From Ichthyophonus hoferi (lineage: Eukaryota > Opisthokonta > Ichthyosporea > Ichthyophonida > Ichthyophonidae): 64,000 nucleotides of DNA. The stretch is from positions 38,276-102,275 of the forward strand of contig NAOQ01000211.1 of the NCBI GenBank assembly GCA_002751075.1. Direction: 5' to 3'. Positions 26,701 through 35,935 of the stretch are shown one piece after another (position 1 is the stretch's first letter; every line of letters begins with the position of its first letter). The notes beneath the pieces were generated by a model that saw only the letters and a program-made list of their open reading frames with translations, searched no databases and was not told the DNA's origin. A program made the position numbers and the translations under genes.

Positions 26701-26879
26701 AAATGAACAAACTAATAGATGTCAGACGCTAAAACCATTCTTGTTGCACCAATCATTTATTTGAAAAATAAAGATAAATGAAAACCAAACAACGGACTAT
26801 ATATAACCCTCCGCAGTCTCTCTTGTCCTCACTTAACATGAAAAGTTCACGAAAAGTTAACGTTTACCTGAGAATTCAT
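17783..26879 (-). CDS. glcB-like: Malate synthase G, 11 exons
   Basis: Condenses glyoxylate with acetyl-CoA to malate, the closing step of the glyoxylate bypass. Exons: 26879-26868, 26173-26062, 25139-24976, 24657-24331, 22986-22819, 22341-22134, 21005-20707, 20134-19999, 19366-19185, 18955-18752, 18160-17783. All phases close and give 729 aa (E. coli enzyme 723). Hallmarks in order: PQLVVP and [24 protein letters not shown] at 276-281; the glyoxylate-binding Arg at 344 (VRNVG); [19 protein letters not shown] 493-495 and MWAAPD 517-522 with the Mg2+ ligands; [24 protein letters not shown] and the catalytic base Asp634 in [10 protein letters not shown]. It is the single-chain G isoform typical of bacteria, not isoform A of plant and fungal peroxisomes. 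Oddities: exon 1 codes only MNSQ; GHLM reads GLHM; the usual AGPM.RK reads AGIFQTK. The C-terminus AFL is not a clear PTS1. No isocitrate lyase is in view. Confidence 0.96.
21006..22133 (-). repeat. Malate synthase intron 6 with GATATGATAG-type short repeats
   Basis: Between about 21060 and 21225 the intron consists of degenerate tandem units close to ATATGATAGG, as in GATAGGAGATGATAGGAGAT. This is the largest repeat block inside the gene. The rest of the intron is plain AT-rich DNA. Confidence 0.7.
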
Positions 26880-28379
26880 GGTCTTAATGTTAATCAGGGC
26901 GAAAGAACCAATACCGTAAATTAAAACCTGTCAAAATTGTAAAAACAAAAAACAATGACAGCATAAAGTGTATATACTGCTGTCTGACAGGAGAAAATAA
27001 CAAATAAAAATAAAAAATAAAAACGAATAGAAAGTATATTCGAGTCCATAATATACTTTATGAGAACGAAATACTTAAATAGTAAAACTGAGCATAGGTA
27101 ATCTACAAAGAATGAACAATATAATTGGTGTTCATCTCTGGTATTCATAAAATACTCACATATATGACGTAAAAGTGGGAAGGATCTTCACACTTCCTAA
27201 TTAAGCCAATTACTATAATTAAACCTATGATAACTTTGTATCTATTGTTCGAACGGAAAGGGAAGGCTCCTCCAAGCATAAAGGGATCCAATATATATGG
27301 ATGAAGCATGACTACTACTTAATAATAAATAAATAATAATAATAAGAAAACCAATGCAGATGAAAACCTCTCTTTTCCTTTTGTAGCACTCAGACGGGAT
27401 GAAAGATTATTGTAAGATTTTGCTAAGCATGAACTTTAAGTCCTAAGCAAGAGAATAAAAGAATTAAGACAATAACAAATTTTCAAGAAACGCAAAAGCG
27501 TAGTAATTATAATAATATCAATGTATCACAATATGGTACTAAGGTATGGAACCATTAATGATAATGTTACATCATTGTTGCATCCCCACCAGATGGGGTT
27601 CATTGACAGGTAATTAAATTAACTACTGTCTGCCCCGACCAATATTGTAAAACTTAATATATACTCCATCTGGCGAAAACCAATTGTAGAGGATATAGAC
27701 GATTTGAAACTGTTGTCATATAGGCTAGTATAAGCATATGTTGTGTGCGTATTTAGTAAGTATTGGATGTGTGTATCAAATATGAGTAGGTTAGGAACAT
27801 CGTATTGCTTAGATTATGAGTCTAGTTAATTAATGATCTCTACGCGAAGTTCATTACTTAACAGTTTTGATATTTCTTATTCGACATACTTATCCATACT
27901 TATCGCGGTTAAAACTTCATCACCTATATATAGACGTTTATAATGATTTGTCCGAAGTTTATCTTAGGTATGTCTTTTTAATGTATGTAAATAATAATAA
28001 TAATAGATATTAGGAAACCAATCTAGTTTTAAGTTAAGTGTTATATAATATAGTAAGAGGTGCTTTATATACATCAATTTAACCCCATAGTAATACATTG
28101 GTATAAATTAAGTAAAAATAAATAAATATAGTAACATGTGTTATTATTTAAGGCTAATATTAGCCGTACATTTACGAGTGTTTTTTTATAGATCCGAGCA
28201 GGTATAATTTTCACATCATTAGAGTATGGGAATAGAGTAATTATTTAATGAGCCTTTATGTTAAGCGCATTGGTCTAATAGTTTGCACCTAATAAGAGAT
28301 TTAATTGGCAGTGAAATACTTATTTATAGACTATAAGGCCCAGAATAAATCAATCGCTAAAACTCAAGACCGCCACCTA
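26880..28379. other. Intergenic upstream of malate synthase G
   Basis: No gene is seen. The sequence just upstream of the ATG at 26879 is the likely promoter side of the gene, but I cannot point to a convincing TATA box. A polypurine-like AT-rich mixture fills the remainder. Confidence 0.4.
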
Positions 28380-28389
28380 CGCATGACTT

Positions 28390-28825
28390 GGTTTTTTTTT
28401 TTGCTTTCATGAAAGCGAACGGGTCCGTAACCATAGTATATAACCAAAACTCGGGACGGGATTCAGGACCCAGCACTGAAAAAAAAAAAAAAAAAAAAAA
28501 ANNNNNNNNNNNNNNNNNNNNNNNNNNNNNNNNNNNNNNNNNNNNNNNNNNNNNNNNNNNNNNNNNNNNNNNNNNNNNNNNNNNNNNNNNNNNNNNNNNN
28601 NNNNNNNNNNNNNNNNNNNNNNNNNNNNNNNNNNNNNNNNNNNNNNNNNNNNNNNNNNNNNNNNNNNNNNNNNNNNNNNNNNNNNNNNNNNNNNNNNNNN
28701 NNNNNNNNNNNNNNNNNNNNNNNNNNNNNNNNNNNNNNNNNNNNNNNNNNNNNNNNNNNNNNNNNNNNNNNNNNNNNNNNNNNNNNNNNNNNNNNNNNNN
28801 NNNNNNNNNNNNNNNNNNNNNNAAA
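28390..28825. repeat. Poly(T)/poly(A) tracts around an assembly gap
   Basis: A T run near 28392, a short non-repeated stretch, then a run of at least 21 A at 28481-28501 leading into N at 28502-28822, with AAAA on the far side. The homopolymer probably broke the assembly. Open frames drawn across the N are artefacts. Confidence 0.85.
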
Positions 28826-28881
28826 AGAGCGATAAGGAAAATTGTTGAATTTTGAATTTTATTAAATATCTATTGATATTC

Positions 28882-29640
28882 ATTGTTTATTGCCTGTCAT
28901 GTCGAGTAATTCGACGACAACTGTACGAAGCGTAAACTCGTACTAACTCCCATCAACGCCGCCCGGTCCGCGAGAAAAAACAAAAAAGTTAAGGTAGACC
29001 TTCCTACGGATTTAAAATTATTAACCGAGGAGCAAGCTCCCCTTCAAACTCCTTTATCGGACGATTTTGACTTTCCGATTTTACCTTTACGGATAGTCTA
29101 AGGTCTACAACAAACTTGGAGGAAAATACATCCAAACACCAAGATTAAGACAAAAACTGCTAAAATTACAGCATAAACTTAAAGTCCAATATTTAACTTA
29201 GATGTTAGGATTATATTAAGTAACTTCAGCCTAGTCACTTCGACCGAACTGTATAACCAATCCACAGGTCTGTATCAAGAACCGGAAATGTGCAATTATA
29301 GATGAGTGCTGCTTAAACGTATAGAAAAAATATTCATTTTATTATTATCAGACATGACAAAAACCCAAATGATACGGTCTTCCAAAGACGATATTTGTCT
29401 TAAGCGCAAATTATTGCTCATTCCCATTACCCGTGCCCGAGCTGTGAGAATTGACAAGAATGTGATAGTAACATTTCCTATTGACTGAAGAATCTACCAC
29501 AGCTAGAATCAGTTTGCCGAATAAGACTACTATTGTTACATTTCGACCTTGACTCCATCTTCAAATAATACTTTCGTATTGATAAGCTCAGAGGAACAAT
29601 CCTCTTTTGATCAGAATTATAACAAAAACACCAGAAGGAC
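28882..29640 (+). pseudogene. Gene-like pieces with a repeated KRKL-PI-AR motif
   Basis: One frame from about 28918 to 29100 reads TKRKLVLTPINAARSARKN, then KKVKVDLPTDLKLLTEE and DDFDFPILPLRIV before a stop. A second open stretch at 29306-29488 reads LKRKLLLIPITRARAVRIDK, then NVIVTFPID and a stop. The two share the pattern KRKL.L.PI..AR....K.V.V..P.D, so they look like diverged copies. A further short open piece (SSEEQSSFDQNYNKN) follows near 29590. GC content is locally higher than in the flanks. No family is recognised. These may be exons of an unidentified gene or a decayed one; the poly(A) tract and gap just upstream hide the context. Confidence 0.35.
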
Positions 29641-30789
29641 TCTTCAAATCATTTTTATATATTGATTATTTATATTTATATTTTAAACTGCACAATTTTC
29701 TTTAACTTGGTAGTCCGTACATGTACATGTAGAATATTTTGTAATATCTGCTTGCAATGACCATTTATTAGTATATGCACGAACAGAGAAATTTATAGGT
29801 AGGAATCCAACTCTATGTTTAGTCTGACTAATTAAAATTTAAATATGTAAGAGGTGTACACTAAAATAACCAAATAAGTCTTTACACTATCATTATTTTA
29901 ATATTTTGTGTATAGCTCAAATATAAGACCAAACTTTCATCCCACTAACAAATTGAAATACCATATTGCGTTATAATGGTGATAACAAGTACTCTAACTA
30001 AACAGAAAATATTATTTCATGCTGGTTTATGCACGGTATTTCTAAATATGTCAACCCAATTCCAAGCTACATACTGACCTACTATTATCCATATATTATA
30101 GTCTATAATGTCAACAGCCTGTAAATTTATAAATCGTAATTTATTATAATCAAATGTTAAAAGAATGTCTAAGAAGAAAAAAAGCAAATTTGCACAAACT
30201 ATTTTTTATAGAAATTTGTCCTTGTAACCTTGCATTGTGTAATTCATAAATAAAACAGTTTTCTCATAACTTCGGCTATAGGCGTCCTCAGAGAGACAGG
30301 CATATATATATATATTTGACTTCATTTGAATGGCTTGTGTAAGCCAAGTTCCGGACAGAAAATAAATAAGCCATAATAATATATATTAATATACACCATC
30401 CACTGGATCATTTTATTTTTCCACGGCCTCATCGTTCTCTGTTGAGTTGGCCAAGAATAACGACGATTGAATAAAACCTTTAGTAAAGCACAACCTACCA
30501 TACTATTATTAGAGTGTAGTATTTTCTGGTTATACGTAACACAATTAGTATAGAAAATAATAGGTAAATATATAATAGCTTATAGATGGTTTTATTTATA
30601 GATTAACATAAAATACGTACATTGTCTTTTTATTACTTATTAAGAACTAAACGGTAGAATGTAGTATATATCTTTCAACAAGCTGCCGTGTTAACTTGAA
30701 AACCCAATAGTATTATAACAACACGTTCATTGTTACTGTCATCTGTGTTGTTTGGTATATTATGTACTTCACAATAATATATGTACATG
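29641..30789. other. Intergenic, no gene seen
   Basis: AT-rich DNA downstream of the deacetylase gene. A minus-strand frame around 30480-30415 ends in LFLANSTENDEAVEK and a TAA, but it is short and unsupported. Confidence 0.4.
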
Positions 30790-32049
30790 TTACTCAGTTT
30801 GCGTGCCGTTCTTAACAATAAGATGTTTAAACATAAGTTTTTCTACTTGTTCCTCTACCCTTTGAATTACTGCATTTTGGTGTGGCAGAAGTCCATGATA
30901 GTTGCATTTTAAAATATCTAAATCATATGGACATGAAACTCCGGCTCTTATACCAGAAAATGCCTCTACAACTCGCAATCCACAGAAGGGAACATGACAA
31001 GGAGAATAACCTCCTTCGTGACATGCAACTATACGGCCTTCACAAAGTTCATTTGCTGCAAGTACTAATTGCTCGGCCATTGTCCCAAACATGGAGCTTG
31101 AAAGCATCATGCGACCCAGTGGATCGAGAGCACCAGCGTCAAAACCACATGAAATAAGAATAATATCTGGATGAAATGCATAAAGGGAAGGGAGAACTAC
31201 ACGCTTCATAACTTCCATGTATCCACCATTACCAGTACCTGGAGGAAGAGGAATATTGATGTTATATCCTTCTCCTTTACCTTTTCCTGTGCATGTGAAT
31301 AATCCAGAGTTAGGTGGATAAAGATTATCTTGATGCATGCTAATAAATAAAACGTCATCCCGTTCATAAAAGGCCTGTTCTGTCCCGTTGCCATGGTGTA
31401 CGTCCCAGTCTACAATAGCTACTCGTTTAGCCCCGTAATCCACAAGAGCTGCCTCTGCAGCAACAGCAATATTATTAATAAGACAAAATCCCATTCCTCT
31501 ATCACGCTCAGCATGGTGTCCGGGTGGGCGAACAAGGCAATAAGCATTCTTCAACATACCAGATAAAACGAGAGAAACTGCTGTAATACACGATCCTGCT
31601 GCGTAAAGAGCAATATTATATGATCCACCACTCACCACGGCGTCATTTCCAATATCTGCGCCGCCTTTATCACTTAAGGATTGCAGTCGATCAAGATATT
31701 TCGCTGTGTGAATCCTCTCTACTTCTTTCCGTGTGGCCTTTCTTGACTTTATAATTTCACACTGTTCTAATATTCCACATACAGAGAGAAGACTGTGAAG
31801 CCTCTGCTTTGACTCGACACTTTCTATATGACTCGACTGTTGCACATATACACACTTTTCTGGGTATAGCCCTGCAGGTACGGATATGGCATGTGTGCCT
31901 GTATTGTGCCAACTGAACCGTTCGTCCCAAATGTAGCCAGTTTTTCGTTTTCCGTTTAGGCTTGACATGTTGAAGGTACTAAACAGTCGATGTAGACGAC
32001 TATTACAACCCAGGGTCTTTCCTTTATGTACAATATTAAACACATACAT
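30790..32049 (-). CDS. Class II histone deacetylase / acetylpolyamine amidohydrolase family, intronless
   Basis: Zn-dependent amide hydrolase that removes acetyl groups from lysines or polyamines. From the ATG at 32049 the protein has 419 aa and ends TAA. The fold and active site are complete: RPPGHH with the His pair at 178-179; VDWDVHHGNGT with Zn ligands Asp216 and His218; CGFDAGALDPLG with Asp304; and the catalytic Tyr348 in EGGY. The opening TGYIWDERFSWHNTGTH is typical of the bacterial branch of class II deacetylases. Residues 1-27 precede a second ATG at 31968 (MSSLNGKRKTGY) and are basic with no acidic residue (SRLHRLFSTF), like a mitochondrial presequence. The same segment is duplicated upstream (see the repeat at 31975-32182), and the frame stays open past 32157 without an ATG. 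So the true start may be 32049 or 31968. Substrate cannot be told from sequence. No intron, unlike most neighbours. Confidence 0.94.
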   Translation of the reverse strand: MYVFNIVHKGKTLGCNSRLHRLFSTFNMSSLNGKRKTGYIWDERFSWHNTGTHAISVPAGLYPEKCVYVQQSSHIESVESKQRLHSLLSVCGILEQCEIIKSRKATRKEVERIHTAKYLDRLQSLSDKGGADIGNDAVVSGGSYNIALYAAGSCITAVSLVLSGMLKNAYCLVRPPGHHAERDRGMGFCLINNIAVAAEAALVDYGAKRVAIVDWDVHHGNGTEQAFYERDDVLFISMHQDNLYPPNSGLFTCTGKGKGEGYNINIPLPPGTGNGGYMEVMKRVVLPSLYAFHPDIILISCGFDAGALDPLGRMMLSSSMFGTMAEQLVLAANELCEGRIVACHEGGYSPCHVPFCGLRVVEAFSGIRAGVSCPYDLDILKCNYHGLLPHQNAVIQRVEEQVEKLMFKHLIVKNGTQTE

Positions 32050-32182
32050 AGATTGGCTGTAAACACCACATGAAAAAGTAATAAACAGTTGATGTAGACC
32101 ACTATATATGTATCGAATATTACAACCCAGGGTCTTTCCTTTTACAATATTAAACAAGCATATATGTTGGCTGTTAACATTT
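31975..32182 (-). repeat. Tandem duplication covering the deacetylase start region
   Basis: Two units of about 90-100 bp lie head to tail: roughly 31975-32061 and 32080-32182. Both carry CCCAGGGTCTTTCCTT, an AATATTAAACA block and TTGGCTGT. In the gene's frame both encode FNIV.KGKTLGCN, then a short tail with arginines or histidines and LF.TF. The downstream unit supplies the in-frame ATG; the upstream unit lacks one because the matching position reads CAT ATA TGC. The units differ by several substitutions and a 13-base insertion, so the duplication is not brand new. Confidence 0.85.
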
Positions 32183-33956
32183 AAAAGAGTACTCAGTGCC
32201 CGATAGCTTTTGACAGTATTTGAAAATTTTGAGAAGGTGAGTGAGTCATGGAGGTTGGTATAATCAAATAACTTGGTTCAAAATTTTTTTATTTCAAGAC
32301 AGAAAAAGAAAAGAAAAAAGAATGGTATACATAGAACTTTCAAAAAAATTATTAAAAAATGACGAGGACAATAAATGAATACGTGATGTCCATATCACCA
32401 AATAAGTTATCATGAATTATAAACTGATAATATTATTTCTGACTAATAGTCTCAGGGCCAATGATGTAATAAGATAGAGATTATCTCGTGGTATTAGCCA
32501 ATTGGATAAAGAGTCATCTATCAGTGTTAAAAAGAGCATTTAGTGGCATCCTTTATTATTTAAAACACATAAACTGGCTTACATTGGGTACAATGAATTA
32601 GATGAAAATGAATATTTCAATAGTTATTGAAGTATTTTTGTCGAAATAATATAAATAATTAGATGCTTATTCTCGTTTCTATAGTATAATTTGATTTTTT
32701 TGTTGAATAGGAGCGTTATAATATATTATTTTATATTTATATATGTGAAATTGACAGGGGATGGACGGTTTTATCCAATAACTTCTAGGATCATGACACG
32801 TATTATGGTCGCTACCCAATAAAATAGCTGCATCCTTCATCGCACAATAGTAGTGATATTGTAATAGTATGGTGTATAGGGTTTCGTTCCAAATGCTCAT
32901 GTTTCGTGATCAAAATTAAAATTTTCCCAATCAAAAGGAGAACACATTGAATTTTTTAACGTCTTTTATTGTAGTAAAAAACTATTAGTTCAATTTTTTT
33001 CTTATCTGTCATATGCAATATAGTTCTCAAGACATAATTCCTTTAAAATGAAAAAAATAACTCAAAAAACAAATATATGCATAAATGATTAATGTATATA
33101 TATTTTGTACTCCTTTTGATCGGGAAACCCCTATATATAAATAAACCTTCATATACAACATAACAAATGGAAAAGGAAAAGTTAAAAGAAAGGAATAAAA
33201 TATAAAAAACGCTTAAAAGAACTAGTATATTTTGACTATACAATGTATTTATTACTTTAAATTAAGTCTACTGAAGTACATTAAAAAACTCCATACACCA
33301 AAGTGAGTAATCGTTAAATAATACTAGCTATCTCAAGGTCATGCCATTTTTTTTTGCTACTCGATATTTACTCCAATACACAACCTCTAGAAGGTTATTG
33401 GTATTACAACATTATAAACACAATAGAGTAATCTAGTGAACTTGTATATTCCCCAAATAATTAATGATTCGGTGTATATACATATGGATGCACATAGCCT
33501 ATGTGTACAGAATGTAATATGTATTTATATGAAATAAAGTGTTGTCTTTATAGAAAAGATAAGTGTAAAGGTCCATTTCAAAATACAAAAATGTAATAAC
33601 ATAGATTCATAGTAATATTTCCAAAAGACAGTTTAGCCAGAAACATATTTCATCCACAACCAACTTCAGTCTACATTAACATACCTAAACCTATTTCTAC
33701 ATAATTAAACCCAGATATCTACTAGGACCTATTCGAACAATACTTCTCAACAATCATAAAAAATATATCGGCGCCTACAGTAACTACCAAAATTATGTTA
33801 AAATCAATTTTCAAATGCATCGTTTATAGGCTCATCGAAATCATTTTAATAAAATCACCCTAATAACGAACCCAAGCCAAAAAACAACAATATAGTTTAA
33901 GGCGGCATGAATGTGCCACACGGTCTTCACCCTTTGGTGTAGGTGTAACGCTACAT
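32183..33956. other. Intergenic, no gene seen
   Basis: Lies between the 5' end of the deacetylase and the 3' end of uS19. AT-rich, without a supportable feature. Confidence 0.5.
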
Positions 33957-35118
33957 TTATTTCAGGGGGATGAAGCGAGAAGAGTTGGTGGCACCAATAC
34001 CGGGGCGACCGTGACGAACAGGCTTGTATGAGATAGAGTACTCAGCAAGGTATGTTCCGATCATCTCGGCCTGTAATGAGAAACACGATTAGAAGTCATA
34101 AAATGCAATTGCACTACCATTCAAAAACAAACCTAAAATTACACTCAACCTAATCCAAACACAAGCAATTATACACTTATACACACCTTGATCTCGACCT
34201 GGTTGAAGGTCTTTCCGTTGTAGACACCAATGACGGAGCCGATCATCTCGGGGATGATGATCATATCACGAAGGTGGGTCTTAACAACCTCGGGCTTCTC
34301 GCCAGGGGTAGCCTCCTTCTTGGCCTTACGGAGCTTCTTCATGAGGGTCAAAGGCTTACGCTTAAGACCACGGTTGAAACGACGGCGGGCACGGCAGTGA
34401 AGGATATTCATAAGATCCTTGTTGTCCATGTCCAAAAGCTGGTCAAGGTCGACACCGCGGAAGGAGAACTTGCGGAAAGTTCTCTTCTTCTTGGCCTCCT
34501 CGCTCATCTGCACTTGCTCGTCAGCCTGCACAGAACCATGGGTAAGGAATGGGCATGAAACAAATTTTTGTTCACGACTCGATTATTTGTGCATTATTTT
34601 TTAGTTGATGCAAAGTCCACATCAACCCTAATTGATTTCAACATATAAAAATCAAAACCCTGGTGAACTACCACTATAAGGTCTGTTTTGACCTTAAAAC
34701 ATGTATAAAATTGTGTATGTGTAAATGTGTTTGCTTATGTAAAACTGAGTTCGTGTCCCTGTCCAATCCGTGCGCCCGGAATATTTTTACTGCTCTGTAG
34801 TCTGGAATATTAATACATCCATCGAAGTTCTTTGTCTTGACTTAAAATATATTTGTTACACAAAAGGGATGCTAATGGGTGAACATGGTCGGTCCCAACT
34901 AACCCATGTCCATTATATTTTTTAATCGTCGTCGTCGCTTGTCATGGTTTTTCAAACATCACCCTGCAGTCGCAAAACAAACCACTAAATAATATTTTTG
35001 CAAGCTTAACCTGTAATCTATTCCCCTAATCCCTCTCCAGCCGCATGGCCGATTCCAATACATGATGGCTATTCTAACTAAGGATGGAGATGGATGTAAA
35101 ATAAAAATATCGTACCAT
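33957..35118 (-). CDS. RPS15: 40S ribosomal protein uS19 (RPS15), 3 exons
   Basis: Small-subunit protein on the head of the 40S particle, needed for late 40S export. Exons 35118-35116, 34525-34187 and 34070-33957 give 151 aa. Exon 1 contributes only the ATG; exon 2 opens [20 protein letters not shown], then [45 protein letters not shown] and [14 protein letters not shown]; exon 3 carries [20 protein letters not shown] and ends [11 protein letters not shown]. This matches eukaryotic uS19 along its full length (human 145 aa). Third codon positions are strongly C/G-rich, unlike neighbouring genes, as expected for very high expression. The stop lies inside AAATAAAT, so a poly(A)-signal-like AATAAA overlaps the end of the frame. 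It diverges from UTP6. Confidence 0.97.
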
Positions 35119-35935
35119 ATTGCCGATTCTACGGATGTTCCGTTCTGAAAGGGTAAAAGAGAGAGATGTGGGCGCTGCCTTGACTCTTAGACAACGGAGG
35201 ATACATGCTATGCTGCTAGAACTTAATCTACGAATCACCCAATAGCTGAGGGGATATTAATGACAGCTAATGAATTACCTAGTTTTATTCAATTAGAGCT
35301 AATGAGCATCAAAGTCTATATATAGATTTTATGGATTGTCGGTTGAGATTATAGGTGCGATTGAGCTATGTGGCTTAATTTAATCGCTAAAAGTTAATCT
35401 AAAAATATACCAATGGATATACGAAGAGTAATGAAAAATAATGTTCTTGTTTTATTTAATTAGTATTAATGAAAATGCTAGTCTATATTTAGATTTTATG
35501 GAATGACCGGTGAGATTAGAGTACAATCGGGATATGCGGCTAAAGTAATCGTTATATGAACCAATGCAACGGGTTTATTATATTGGCAATTACTTAATAA
35601 TTTCATTATAATAATCTCTAGCTAATTAAAAATTTATTTTATATTTATATTTTAAATTGGAATTACGGGCAGCACGTGTATGATTTTGAGATTTGATATT
35701 TAATATTAATTAAAGATAATAAACAGTATAACAATGGTATAATACTTTATTATATATTATATAGTCGCCTGTGTAGTATTTAGAAGTTACTAACCTGAAA
35801 TATATCTCCATATATAACACATATATTTATTCCAAGGCCATAGTGCCTATATTGCCCGTGTCAGTCTACACATATTACAGTATATTATAGTTCTTATACC
35901 AGTAGCTTCTAGCTGAAGATTTAAAAAACATCAAA
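35119..35935. promoter_or_regulatory. Shared upstream region of uS19 and UTP6
   Basis: An 817-bp stretch separates the divergent ATGs of uS19 and UTP6. It must contain both promoters and 5' leaders. A loosely repeated block (TTTTATGGATTGTCGG.TGAGATTA near 35327 and TTTTATGGAATGACCGGTGA near 35494) occurs twice. No TATA box is convincing. Co-regulation of two small-subunit genes is an inference from the arrangement only. Confidence 0.5.

Noticed and set aside
28388-28883. Long open frames on both strands across the N run
   Set aside because: They consist of translated N flanked by a poly(A) tract and are artefacts of the gap.
34274-34558. Leucine-rich plus-strand frame over uS19
   Set aside because: Antisense shadow of the uS19 second exon.
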